A model generated the notes under the pieces. That model ran no database searches. It was not told the origin of the DNA and saw only the letters and a list, made by a program, of their open reading frames with translations. A DNA stretch of 64,000 nt from the NCBI GenBank assembly GCA_021776825.1, contig JAJFFG010000030.1:1-64000 (forward strand). Reading direction: 5' to 3'. The position numbers and the translations under genes are program-made. This DNA is from Planctomycetota bacterium. Lineage in GTDB: Bacteria > Planctomycetota > JAJSAM01 > JAJVHW01. Within the stretch, counting starts at the first letter, position 1. Each line of letters begins with the position of its first letter. Positions 41,979-50,757 of the stretch are shown one piece after another.

Positions 41979-43676
41979 CTACTCGATCGGATCCATCCGG
42001 ACGACGATCTTCCGTTCGCACAGCGCGATGACGTTCCGGAACCATGTCTTCCAGTCCGCGCGGGCGTCCGGGTCGTGACGCGCATAGTCGCGGAAGAAGC
42101 GCAGCCGGTCGACGAGAGAGATGCAGATCGGGATGCTGGCGGAGAGCTGGGCCAGGTTCTTCATCCGTCGTCGACGCGACACCTCACGGTCGAACTCGAC
42201 GCGATCCACGTCGGCGAGCACGACCTCCGATCCGTGGTCCGTCTCGTGGACGAACAGGTTCACAGCCTTCAAGTCCCCGTGATAGACGCCCCGGGAATGG
42301 AGCCGTCGGAACAGACGCGCAGTGGCCGCGAGCAGCCGATGTTTATGCGCGACGCCATCAGCATCGAGCGCGCCGGCGAAGCGGCCGAGCGCCACGAGAT
42401 CGAGTCGCTCGGCGTCACCGAGATCGTCCATGACGACGAACGCGCTCCCGATGAGTCGGCCGGGGCCACGGAGCAGGAGAGCGATCGGCTCTGCAGTCGG
42501 GAAGTCCCGGACCAGGAGCCCGTTCCCCGCGATCCATGCCGCCACGGCGCGAGGGCGGCGCACCAAGTTCTTGAGGCGTCCCTCGACGCCGTTCGAGCGG
42601 TACTCCTTCACGACGACGCCGCGATCGCCGTCCGGCGTGGTCAGGGTCTGACGCGTGAGCGCGGAGCGGCGCGCATCCTTCAGGACCGCGGCACCACCCG
42701 CGGCCATGGTCGCGCGGTGGGCCTGGACGAGCGCTGCCAGGGCGACGGCCGGAACCGAGCGGAGATGGTGCACGCGATAGCCGCCGCTGCGCGTCACGTC
42801 GAAGCGCGACGAACGGTCCAGGCAGCGCCGCGTCCGGCTGCGTACGCGCTTGCGCTCCATGCGCACGAGGCGCGGCTCCAGGGTCTCGGACACGCGTCCG
42901 GACTGGAGCAGCCGCGTCAGCGGCGTGCCGGACGGCCGCTGCCCCTCGTCCTCGTACACGCGGCAGAGCGCCACGCGCTCCGAGGCCGACGAGCACGTTC
43001 GGATCGAGTGGAGCAGTTTGACCAGGTCGAACCAGAGCGCGCCGGGACGCGGCGTTGCCGGCCGGGTCACCGAGTGCAGGTCGATGATGTGCGCCACGGC
43101 ATCATCCGGCGGCCCGTTGACCAGCACGTTCCCGCCATGCAGATCGTGGTGCACGAAGCCCGCGTTGTGCATCCGGCGGATCGTGCGAGCCAGCCGGTCG
43201 TAGAGTTGCGCGCGCAGCTCGTCGCGCGCGTCATCGCCCTGCAGGTGCGTCTCGACGTATTCGTTCAGGTGAACGGCGTCGACGATCTCGCGCGTCACGA
43301 GCGCGGCATCGTGCAGCACAATCCGACGCTCCTCGGCCATCGCGAGCGGCACAGCCGTCGGGATGCCCGCCGCGTCGAGCGCTCGGCCGACCCGCCACTC
43401 CGCCATCGCACGCGACGGCTTGACGTTGTACTTCACCCAATCGACGAGGCCGCCGACGGCGTAGCGCTTCACGATCACGCGGCGGCTCACGGTGAGCGGG
43501 ACGCGGAACACGGCGCGCACCATGTTGCGTTTGATCAGCGACGCGCCATCGATGGTCTCGAGCTGGTCGAGACGCTCGGCGATCTCGCGGCGCACGACGT
43601 CCGCTGTGGGCGACTCCGCGAGCCACGCGAGGCGGCCCACCTGGAACTCGGTGAGATCACCGTCGGCCGGACTCAC
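41979..43676 (-). CDS. Tandem double WaaP/Kdo-kinase-like protein
   Basis: Protein of 565 residues with two lipopolysaccharide-kinase-like domains in one chain. Domain 1 (about 20-270): lysine in RRVIVKRYAVGG, catalytic HNAGFVHHDLHGGNVLVNGP, metal site IIDLHSVT. Domain 2 (about 320-565): lysine in GVVVKEYRSN, SRGVYHGDLKAVNLFVH, and VLADVDRVEF. Both keep HxDL...N. Related single-domain enzymes (WaaP, KdkA) phosphorylate heptose or Kdo of the core; a double enzyme could phosphorylate two sugars or two positions. The GTG start overlaps the GT2 stop (GTGA); the long in-frame extension upstream lies over that gene and is not used. Downstream GT4 begins on the next base. Confidence 0.8.
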   Translation of the reverse strand: MSPADGDLTEFQVGRLAWLAESPTADVVRREIAERLDQLETIDGASLIKRNMVRAVFRVPLTVSRRVIVKRYAVGGLVDWVKYNVKPSRAMAEWRVGRALDAAGIPTAVPLAMAEERRIVLHDAALVTREIVDAVHLNEYVETHLQGDDARDELRAQLYDRLARTIRRMHNAGFVHHDLHGGNVLVNGPPDDAVAHIIDLHSVTRPATPRPGALWFDLVKLLHSIRTCSSASERVALCRVYEDEGQRPSGTPLTRLLQSGRVSETLEPRLVRMERKRVRSRTRRCLDRSSRFDVTRSGGYRVHHLRSVPAVALAALVQAHRATMAAGGAAVLKDARRSALTRQTLTTPDGDRGVVVKEYRSNGVEGRLKNLVRRPRAVAAWIAGNGLLVRDFPTAEPIALLLRGPGRLIGSAFVVMDDLGDAERLDLVALGRFAGALDADGVAHKHRLLAATARLFRRLHSRGVYHGDLKAVNLFVHETDHGSEVVLADVDRVEFDREVSRRRRMKNLAQLSASIPICISLVDRLRFFRDYARHDPDARADWKTWFRNVIALCERKIVVRMDPIE

Positions 43677-44437
43677 TCGCGGTTCTCCACTGCGCCCATC
43701 TCCCGCAGCTTGGCGTACTTGAGGAAGACGTAGTACGAGCCCATCACGGCAACGACCACTCCCGCCACGCCATCCAGGAATCCCGCCTTCAGCACGTACA
43801 TGCGGAGCAGTTTCCACAGCGGCCGCAACGTCAGGTCGATGACCGAAGCCCGCTTGCCGCGTGCATGTTTCTCTCGCGCCGCGATGCTCGTGTACGAGTC
43901 GATGATCCGAAGGTGGTCGGAGAGCGAGCGATAGGAGTAGTGCAGGAGATCGCCGCTCAGGCGCGCCACCGTCCCCTGGACGTACATGTGATCGTGTGGG
44001 TTCGTGCCGCCCCACCGCCCCTTCCCGCGGCGGAACAGGCGCAGGTTCCGGTCCGGGTACCAGCCGCCGTGACGGATCCAGCGCCCCAGGTACCAGGTGC
44101 GTCGACATATCTCAAAGCCATCGGACGTCGGCGACGCGAGCGCGGCGAGGATCGACTCCCGCAGCTCGGGCGAGACCCGCTCGTCGGCGTCGAGGCAGAG
44201 CACCCACTCGTGCTCGGCCTGGTCGAGTGCGAAGTTCTTCTGCTCGACGTGGCCCGGCCAGTCGCGCTCGATGACGCGCGCCCCCATGCTCGCGGCGAGT
44301 TCGCGGGTGCCGTCGCTCGAGTGGCTGTCCACGACGATCCACTCGTCGGCGAAGTCCACCGACCGGAGGCAGTCGCCGAGACGGTCCTCCTCGTCCATGG
44401 CGACGATGCAGACGGAGAGGCGGGTGCGCTCGCTCAT
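43673..44437 (-). CDS. Glycosyltransferase family 2, LPS-core WaaE/KdtX-like
   Basis: GT-A glycosyltransferase of 254 residues. The nucleotide-binding start LSVCIVAMDEEDRLGDCLRS, the DSHSSDGTRELA loop, LCLDADERVSPELR (DxD) and the acceptor-side FEICRRTWYLGRWIRHGGWY match the WaaE/KdtX group of LPS inner-core transferases; a C-terminal hydrophobic segment (FLDGVAGVVVAVMGSYYVFL) may tether it to the membrane. The ATG overlaps the upstream kinase stop (ATGA). Donor sugar not determinable. Confidence 0.86.
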   Translation of the reverse strand: MSERTRLSVCIVAMDEEDRLGDCLRSVDFADEWIVVDSHSSDGTRELAASMGARVIERDWPGHVEQKNFALDQAEHEWVLCLDADERVSPELRESILAALASPTSDGFEICRRTWYLGRWIRHGGWYPDRNLRLFRRGKGRWGGTNPHDHMYVQGTVARLSGDLLHYSYRSLSDHLRIIDSYTSIAAREKHARGKRASVIDLTLRPLWKLLRMYVLKAGFLDGVAGVVVAVMGSYYVFLKYAKLREMGAVENRE

Positions 44438-45267
44438 CGCGCGGCAGCCTCCCGGCGCAGGACGCCGTGGCGCGCGATGTGACGAGCGAGTCGGGCGGCC
44501 AGTTGGCGCAGCTCCGCACGTCCGGGCCAGTCGGAGCCCGCGTAGGCGCGCAGCACGCGTAGGCGATCGATCCGGCTGACCGGCAGCCCACGCCGCGCCT
44601 GCTTCGCGGCGTAGCGATCGAAGCGGAACAATCCGGCGAGTCGTCGCTCCCGTGCGAGTTCTGCACGAACCCGCGAGCGATCGAGGTCGAGAACCAGCAC
44701 GTCGCCATCGGGGGTCCGGAGCAGGTTCTTCAGATGCAGGTCCGGGTGATCGATGCCCGCGTCGTGCAGCCGCCGCATCGCCCGACCGGACGCCGCGAGC
44801 ACGCGTCGGCGCTGCGCCGGCTCGGGTGTGTCGCACAGGACGGCCAGGACGTCCTCGGCACCCGAGATCTCCCGGAGCAGCAGCCAGCCTCGACGCAGAC
44901 CCAGCCCGGTCGCCCGCGAAACGACGCCGAGCGCCTCGGGCACCGGCACGCCCGCATCCTGAGCCGCTGTGAGCGCGGCCAGTTCCTCCTCGAAGCGGCC
45001 ATCACCGGCGTGACGGTCGGCCGTCAGGTGGCCCAACACGCCGCCGTGGACGTAGCGGCGCACGAAGACGCGGCCCACGTCCGGGACGTCGAGCCCGAAC
45101 GGTCGACCTCGACCGCGGTACTCGGCGACCGCACGCTCGCGGCACGCTTCGGGGTCGGCCAGACCCGCCGCGAGCAGGGCCGGAGCGTCATCCGTGCGGA
45201 GCACGAGCGATGCGCCGTCCTGCTCATGACGGGCGAAGCCGACAGGGAGCCCGGACATGCGCCCCAT
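44434..45267 (-). CDS. Kdo/WaaP-family lipopolysaccharide kinase
   Basis: Kinase-fold protein of 277 residues: the likely ATP lysine region RVFVRRYVHGGVLGHL (Arg where Lys is usual, to be verified), the catalytic loop DAGIDHPDLHLKNLL and metal site VLVLDLDRSRVRAELAR, as in 3-deoxy-manno-octulosonic-acid kinase KdkA. Head of the operon kinase-GT2-double kinase-GT4. Start taken at the first ATG; a second ATG at 45258 is equally possible as neither has a well-placed ribosome binding site. REP-like DNA lies just downstream of it on the map (45313-45375), i.e. upstream of this gene's start. Confidence 0.82.
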   Translation of the reverse strand: MGRMSGLPVGFARHEQDGASLVLRTDDAPALLAAGLADPEACRERAVAEYRGRGRPFGLDVPDVGRVFVRRYVHGGVLGHLTADRHAGDGRFEEELAALTAAQDAGVPVPEALGVVSRATGLGLRRGWLLLREISGAEDVLAVLCDTPEPAQRRRVLAASGRAMRRLHDAGIDHPDLHLKNLLRTPDGDVLVLDLDRSRVRAELARERRLAGLFRFDRYAAKQARRGLPVSRIDRLRVLRAYAGSDWPGRAELRQLAARLARHIARHGVLRREAAAR

Positions 45268-45312
45268 GAGAACGCACGCCCCCCTCGGGCGAAAGTGTCG
45301 CGCAAGGGCCAG

Positions 45313-45375
45313 CTATCAGCCTGTCGGCGTTTCGGCGTCGCCGTGCGAGAGACCGCCGGCGCGACAGGCTGCTAG
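45313..45375. repeat. REP-like inverted repeat 1
   Basis: Arms CTATCAGCCTGTCG (45313-45326) and CGACAGGCTGCTAG (45362-45375) match at 13 of 14 positions and enclose 35 bases. It abuts the stop of the small membrane gene and may serve as its terminator. Similar arms recur at 45887-45948. Confidence 0.65.
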
Positions 45376-45738
45376 TTAGACCCCGAGGGGGCACAGGAGC
45401 GTCCCTCGGTCCCTCGGCCCGTTGAGTTTGTCGTTGCGTTCGCTGCCGTCGACTCCGCGAGCGACTCCGAGCAGCACCACTGCAGTCGCTCCGATGCAAC
45501 CGAGCACGCCAAGCACGCCCCAGAGCGGAGAGCGGCCTCTCTCGACCGCAACCGCTCCAATCGCAGCAATGACCGCACCGGTGAGCCCGAGGAACGCCCA
45601 TGCCGACTGCCTCGGAGTCATCGGAAGCCAAGCGTGGGCCGTCAGCGCGAGATGCTGCATGCAGATCACGCCGACCATCATCCAGAAGCGTGGCGTGTAG
45701 CGCGGCCAGCGTCCGTCGCGACTCTGCGCGTCTGTCAC
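45376..45738 (-). CDS. Small multi-span membrane protein
   Basis: Protein of 120 residues with three hydrophobic segments (about 17-39 FWMMVGVICMQHLALTAHAW, 47-65 AFLGLTGAVIAAIGAVAVE, 72-93 WGVLGVLGCIGATAVVLLGV) and a polar C-terminus. No family recognised. It stands alone between two REP-like repeats, with a 206-bp noncoding stretch upstream. Confidence 0.6.
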   Translation of the reverse strand: MTDAQSRDGRWPRYTPRFWMMVGVICMQHLALTAHAWLPMTPRQSAWAFLGLTGAVIAAIGAVAVERGRSPLWGVLGVLGCIGATAVVLLGVARGVDGSERNDKLNGPRDRGTLLCPLGV

Positions 45739-45886
45739 GCCGATACCGTAGCAGTCCCGACTCGGCGGTCCGACCGCTCGACGTCATCTCAGGCTCGGCG
45801 CGGTTGGTTGCCGACGCCGCGCCGAGACGCTGGGTCAGTCGGCTCCCTCGGGACAGCTTGAGGCGTCCCGGCCCGTCGGACTATAG

Positions 45887-45948
45887 CTAGCAGGCTGTCG
45901 CGCCGACCTGCGTGGCCAGTCGAGGCCGCCACTCCGACAGTTTGCTAG
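45887..45948. repeat. REP-like inverted repeat 2
   Basis: Arms CTAGCAGGCTGTCG (45887-45900) and CGACAGTTTGCTAG (45935-45948) pair at 12 of 14 positions; the second arm includes the stop of the adjoining minus-strand gene. The arms resemble those of the repeat at 45313-45375. Confidence 0.6.
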
Positions 45949-48344
45949 CGTGAGAACGTCTTGCCGCCGCGTCGCCGGACCACCGGGACGTCGAACGCGC
46001 CCTCGTAGACGCGATCGACGCGCAGCGAGAACGGGAGCACGAGGCCGGCCACGTCCGCCGTGGAGACGTTCCCCGCACTGGCGCCGGAGAAGTCGGCGTC
46101 GAGGAGACCGGAGAGCGGATCGAGTTTGCTCGCCTTCAGGCGGAACGTGCCCTTGATAACGTCGAGGTCGAAGGTCACGGCTGGAGTCTCGCCGCGCGGC
46201 GACTTGTAGCGATATCGCGACCCGGACCTCCCGCGGCGCACGAGCTGCACGTCGTCGAGGACCAGATCGCCGAGCGTCACGTCGGCCGAGAGGCTCGGCG
46301 TGGCGGGCGGTGTCGCGCCCGGGCAGATGACGAGGGTGCCGCTCATCTGCACGGTGTCCGAGGTCACCTGCGGAGCTGCCTGGCCCTTCGGCACCTTCAG
46401 CTTGCGCTTGACCGCCACCGCGTCGACGAAGAGCGTCCCGCCATCGATGCCGCCGCCGCCCGAGCGCACGCGACTACCCGATCCGAACTGGACCTGCTCG
46501 GCGTTGATTCGCAGATCGTGGTGGAACAGCGCTGTCTCGGCGTCGCGCCCTGCTGCGATGTCGGCCGGGGTCTGGAGCGTGAAGAGCACGCGGAAACCGG
46601 TCGCGATGAACGACGGGCTGATCGAGCCCTGCGACAGCTTCAGGTCGAACGTCTGGTCTTCGAGGTCCAGCGTGAACTTGCCGCGACCGGCGACGATCTT
46701 GAACGACCACGTGGCCGAGGATCCATCGCTCGCCACCTTCAACTTCGGCGGGTCCTGCCCGTTGCCGTTGAACTTCATCGTCGGGTTGCCGGCGTTGTCG
46801 ATGCCGAACGCGAAGTCGTTGCCGGGGCCCGACGAGAGCGCGACCCGCACCTGGCCGATCCGCGTGAGCTCGCCGTTCGCCCAGGCACGATCCGTCGTGA
46901 AGCGCTCCTGCGACACGGCACCGAGGACCGGCGGCGCGATCTCGCCGACGCCGTCACCGATCTGCGGCAGGCGGAACGAGCCCGAGAAGCGGATCGTGTC
47001 GGCCCTCAGCGGGACCTTGTTCTTCACGTCGAGCCGGGCGATGCGGAAGTCGTTCGGCCCCTCTTCATCCCCCTCAGCCGGGCGGACGACGTGAGTCTCC
47101 GACGTGGTCTGGAACGCCGCGCTGCCGTCGCCGAGCGCCGCGACCGCCAGCGTCGTGTCGACGTTCGCCAGCGGAGTCGCGGGACCGCCTCCGGCCGGGA
47201 TGACGAAGACGCCCTCGCCGCCGATGTCGTTCGAGAGCTCGACGCCGATGACGACCTCGCCGTCGGGAGCCGAACGCACCTTCGCGAACTCGAAGCTCAG
47301 GTACTCGCCGCCGAGCGGTGTCGGGTCGCCGTCACGGAGCACCGTCTCGGGCGTGTAGAGCGGCGGCTCGGCGCGATAGAGGCCACTCGGCCGCGCTCCG
47401 CCGTTGACCGTCGCTGAGAAGTGCACGATCCGCTGATCGTCGATCGAGAAGTCGTTGAGGATCGCGAACGTCCCGCCGTTCGGCGTGGGGTCGCCATCGA
47501 CGCCGAACGTCACGACGCGCGCCTTCGTGCCGTCGTCGAGCAGGAGGAACAGGCCGGCGGCCGTGTCGCCGTCCTGGACCGCCTGCGTCTGACCGAAGAA
47601 CGCCACATCGCCCACCTGGTTCGCCCGGGTGCGCAGGATGGCCGTGAACGTGCCGCCAGATGGCGCGGGCTCTCCCTGCATGAGGAGCGGCGTCGTCGTG
47701 AAGTCGTCCTCGCTCCAACGGAACACGCCGAAGCGTCCGTCCGGCGCACCGACCTGCGCGAGGAAGATGGCCTGCGCCCGGTTCTGGTCCGTGCGGTCCT
47801 CGGCCGTGCAGTCGAAGAACGAGCCCCACGGGATCGGTCCGCCGAAGGCGTCGAGGATCGGCGACTCGCCGCCGCGCCGACCGATCTTGTAGAGCGTGTT
47901 GCCGCGCTGGAGGTACATGCCGCGCTGCGACAGGCCCTCGTTCACGCCGGTCGCGGGGTCATCCGGGATCGTCGTCGACGCAATGAACGCCACGTCGCCG
48001 AGATCGTTGATCGTTCCGGCGTGGAAGTTCCCCCACGTCTCGCGCTCGAACCCGATCTGGAAGTCGTTGCGCGTGCCCTCCTCGGCGAGGAGCTCGTTGC
48101 CACCGCCGGCGTCGCGACGGAACAGCGTGGCGGCCTGACCGGTCAGGTCGCGCGCATAGAGCAGCTCTCCACTCCGGTTGGCCCAGAACGGCCCCAGGAC
48201 GTTGGCGGCGTCGATGATCTGGTCGGACGGCGCCAGGCAGCCGGCCGTGGCGACGGGCGACGTCCCTTGCACAAGGACGAGCGCTCCCAGAGCCACGATG
48301 GCCGGGGTCAGTAGGGCGAGTTTCTGAATGCTGGGACTTCGCAC
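45945..48344 (-). CDS. Large secreted protein of unknown function
   Basis: Exported protein of 799 residues from a GTG with GAGAGG nine bases upstream; signal peptide MRSPSIQKLALLTPAIVALG to about residue 35. The N-terminal half (50-430) consists of repeated segments with a FFGQT / LNDFSIDDQRIVHFSATVNG pattern and GGT-F motifs (PSGGTFTAILRTRANQVGDV, PNGGTFAILNDFS), like the DUF7453-type repeats common in secreted planctomycete proteins, probably a beta-propeller. The C-terminal half (450-799) has two similar beta-rich blocks (FRLPQIGDGVGEI and KLKVPKGQAAPQV) without a named family. It ends RRRGGKTFSR. No enzymatic motif recognised. Confidence 0.75.
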   Translation of the reverse strand: MRSPSIQKLALLTPAIVALGALVLVQGTSPVATAGCLAPSDQIIDAANVLGPFWANRSGELLYARDLTGQAATLFRRDAGGGNELLAEEGTRNDFQIGFERETWGNFHAGTINDLGDVAFIASTTIPDDPATGVNEGLSQRGMYLQRGNTLYKIGRRGGESPILDAFGGPIPWGSFFDCTAEDRTDQNRAQAIFLAQVGAPDGRFGVFRWSEDDFTTTPLLMQGEPAPSGGTFTAILRTRANQVGDVAFFGQTQAVQDGDTAAGLFLLLDDGTKARVVTFGVDGDPTPNGGTFAILNDFSIDDQRIVHFSATVNGGARPSGLYRAEPPLYTPETVLRDGDPTPLGGEYLSFEFAKVRSAPDGEVVIGVELSNDIGGEGVFVIPAGGGPATPLANVDTTLAVAALGDGSAAFQTTSETHVVRPAEGDEEGPNDFRIARLDVKNKVPLRADTIRFSGSFRLPQIGDGVGEIAPPVLGAVSQERFTTDRAWANGELTRIGQVRVALSSGPGNDFAFGIDNAGNPTMKFNGNGQDPPKLKVASDGSSATWSFKIVAGRGKFTLDLEDQTFDLKLSQGSISPSFIATGFRVLFTLQTPADIAAGRDAETALFHHDLRINAEQVQFGSGSRVRSGGGGIDGGTLFVDAVAVKRKLKVPKGQAAPQVTSDTVQMSGTLVICPGATPPATPSLSADVTLGDLVLDDVQLVRRGRSGSRYRYKSPRGETPAVTFDLDVIKGTFRLKASKLDPLSGLLDADFSGASAGNVSTADVAGLVLPFSLRVDRVYEGAFDVPVVRRRGGKTFSR

Positions 48345-48575
48345 GAGGTGGATCCTCTCCGCTCAGGGCGGCGAGGAGCCCCGAGCCCTCGATTGTAGGA
48401 GGGATGGCGCGGCCGAGCCCGCGCTCGGTGGGCGGGACGCGAATCGCCTGCCGCCCACCGATCGCCACCTCGGCTGCCTGGCGAGCCTGACGGTGCGAAC
48501 GATCGTTGTCGCGGACCCCGCGGAGAGCGCGAACATCTGTTCGCGCCCCGCGAGCGGGGGCCCATACTCCGCTGC

Positions 48576-49649
48576 GTGGGCGAAACCGCCGAGCGGCTCC
48601 TGATCGTGCGTCTGTCCGCGATGGGCGACGTCCTCCAGTGCCTGGAGGCGCTGGCGGCACTCCGCCAGGCGCGGCCCGATGCCGAGATCGGCTGGGTCGT
48701 CGAGCGTCGCTTCGCGGGTCTCGTCGAGGGACACCCGCACGTCGATCGCGTCTTCGTCTTCGAGCGCCAGAACGGCGGCGGCGCACTGAGCGCACTGGGC
48801 GCACTGGACAACCTGCGCGCGCTCGTCGCAGTGCGCCGCGAGATCCGAGGCTGGCATCCGGACGTCGCCATCGATCTCCAGGGGAACCTCAAGGGGGCCC
48901 TACTCGCTCGGCTCTCTGGGGCCGCGCGACGGATCGGGCTGCCGCGAGGCGAGACGCGCGAGGGCGCCCATCTGCTCGCGACGGAGCTCGTGCCCGCCGC
49001 CACGGACGCCCGCGAGCACCGCGCCGATCGCGCTCTGAGACTCATGAAGCCGCTCGGCGCCACGCGCGGCGCCGCGCCCATGCTGGGTGCCATCTCGGAG
49101 AGCGCCCGGGACGCGGTGCGAACGGCTCTCGCCGAAATCGGCACGACCGCGGGCTCGTACGCGTTGCTCCTCCCCGGGACGAGCGACTTCGGCCGCTTCA
49201 AGCGCTGGCCTGCAGCGCGCTTCGCCGAGCTCGCGGCGCGGCTGACCGAGGAGGAGGGGCTGCGTGCTCTCGTCGGCTTCGGTCCGGGCCAGCGTCCGCT
49301 CGCGGAGGAGGTCGTCGCCGCCTCGGCGGGCGCCGCAGAGCTGGCACCCGTGACAGACAGTCTGCACGAGCTTCAGGCTCTCGCCGAGGGCGCGGCACTC
49401 GTCGTCGGCGCCGACTCCGGACCCGTCATCCTGGCCGCGCTGGCGGGTGCACCGACCGTCACCCTGTACGGACCCAAGGACCCACTTCTGTACGCCCCGC
49501 GTACGCAGCGGTCCACAGCCGTGTGGAAGGGTGTCTACTGTTCTCCGTGCCCACTGCGCCGCTGCCCCGACCCAATCTGCATGTCCGAGCTGACGACGGA
49601 CGAGGCCTGGGCCGGAGTGCGCCGCGTCCTGTCGGACGAAGCCGCATGA
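48576..49649 (+). CDS. Glycosyltransferase family 9 (ADP-heptose:LPS heptosyltransferase-like)
   Basis: GT-B enzyme of 357 residues. The N-terminus RLLIVRLSAMGDVLQCLEAL is the family signature; DVAIDLQGNLKGALLARLSG, LLPGTSDFGRFKRWPAARFA and VVGADSGPVILAALAGAPTV (the D-S-G-P donor loop) complete the set. A late Cys cluster, YCSPCPLRRCP, is as in many heptosyltransferases. It likely adds heptose to the lipopolysaccharide core, in keeping with the kinases and transferases at 36-45 kb. GTG start; no strong ribosome binding site seen. Overlaps the cyclophilin gene by four bases (ATGA). Confidence 0.87.
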   Translation: MGETAERLLIVRLSAMGDVLQCLEALAALRQARPDAEIGWVVERRFAGLVEGHPHVDRVFVFERQNGGGALSALGALDNLRALVAVRREIRGWHPDVAIDLQGNLKGALLARLSGAARRIGLPRGETREGAHLLATELVPAATDAREHRADRALRLMKPLGATRGAAPMLGAISESARDAVRTALAEIGTTAGSYALLLPGTSDFGRFKRWPAARFAELAARLTEEEGLRALVGFGPGQRPLAEEVVAASAGAAELAPVTDSLHELQALAEGAALVVGADSGPVILAALAGAPTVTLYGPKDPLLYAPRTQRSTAVWKGVYCSPCPLRRCPDPICMSELTTDEAWAGVRRVLSDEAA

Positions 49650-50626
49650 GCGGCCGCCTTCTCGTCGCGTGCACCGGGTCGCTCGCAGCGCTCGCACTGT
49701 CATTCGCACTCGCGCTCGGCACGTCGCCACCTGCCGCCGCCGAGGCCGACGTCACCTTCACCGTCACGACGGGCGCCCCGACCGTTCGGCTCGGCGAGGA
49801 CATCATCCTGAACGTCCGCGTCTCGAACGGAGGCTCGGAGCCCCTGGAGGTGCCGGCACTGCGCCTCGCCACCGACAGCGTGTCCGTGCGCGTCACGGGC
49901 GAGGGCGTGCGCGACAGTCTGGTCACGCGCGCCTACGGACAGTTCCGCGACCTGCAAGGAGAGCTCGAGTTCGAAACGACCGCGACGCGACGGGCGTCGG
50001 TCCCGCCTGGCGGACGTCTCACCGCATCGATCCGATTCCCAGCCGTCGCGCTCGGCGAGCTCTCGTTCCGGACCGCGCTCGCCTGCACTGACGGACCGGC
50101 GCTGCAGGCCGACGCCGTCGTCGTCGACGTCGTACCGCAGGGCAGTTCCCGGCGCCTGCTCGCCCGGGTCGAGACGTCGCGCGAGACGTCATTCACGATC
50201 GAGCTCGACGGCGCGGCAGCGTTCAACAGCGTGACCCACTTCTGGTCGCTCGCTCGCGACGGCTTCTACAACGACCTCCCCATCCATCGCGTCGTCCCCG
50301 ACGCACTGGTGCAGAGCGGTGATCCGCGGGGCGATGGCACCGGAACGGCCGGTTGGTACCTGCCGGTCGAGGTCGCGGCCGAGCCCTTCACACGCGGAAC
50401 CGTGGGTCTCGCGCGAGGTGGACACCCGGACTCGGGCGGCAGCCAGTGGTTCGTCGCCCTTGGTGCCGACGAGGACTCAGCGATCCCCGCCGCGTTCGCC
50501 CGACTCGGGCGCGTGCTCGAGGGCCTCGAGGTCGTCGACGCGTTGGCCACCGTCGAACTGATCGACGGCACGCACCGCCCCCGTCAGGCCGATCGCATCC
50601 GACGCATCCGCACGACCGTTCGGTAG
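49646..50626 (+). CDS. Secreted cyclophilin-type peptidyl-prolyl isomerase with N-terminal beta domain
   Basis: Exported protein of 326 residues, start overlapping the heptosyltransferase stop (ATGA). A signal peptide (MSGRLLVACTGSLAALALSF) precedes a beta-sandwich of about 150 residues (VTFTVTTGAPTVRLGEDIIL) and a cyclophilin domain from about 175: FYNDLPIHRVVPDALVQSGD, GTVGLARGGHPDSGGSQWFV, FARLGRVLEGLEVVDAL. Cyclophilins catalyse proline isomerisation during folding; the location would be periplasm or surface. The active-site region is recognisable, but the Arg of F-H-R-V is present as HRVV, consistent with the family. Confidence 0.85.
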   Translation: MSGRLLVACTGSLAALALSFALALGTSPPAAAEADVTFTVTTGAPTVRLGEDIILNVRVSNGGSEPLEVPALRLATDSVSVRVTGEGVRDSLVTRAYGQFRDLQGELEFETTATRRASVPPGGRLTASIRFPAVALGELSFRTALACTDGPALQADAVVVDVVPQGSSRRLLARVETSRETSFTIELDGAAAFNSVTHFWSLARDGFYNDLPIHRVVPDALVQSGDPRGDGTGTAGWYLPVEVAAEPFTRGTVGLARGGHPDSGGSQWFVALGADEDSAIPAAFARLGRVLEGLEVVDALATVELIDGTHRPRQADRIRRIRTTVR

Positions 50627-50757
50627 CCGGCCAAACGCGCATCGTTCACGAGGACGTCGGGGCACCGTGCGACGTGCGTATCCGACACGCACCGCCGTGA
50701 ACCCGTCGCCGATCCTGGATCTCGCCGCGTGCGCGACGCCCTGGTGAATGATCCGGC

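Noticed and set aside
43676-44108. N-terminal extension of the double-kinase protein
   Set aside because: It lies over the GT2 gene and has no protein-like character; the GTG that overlaps the GT2 stop is the natural start.
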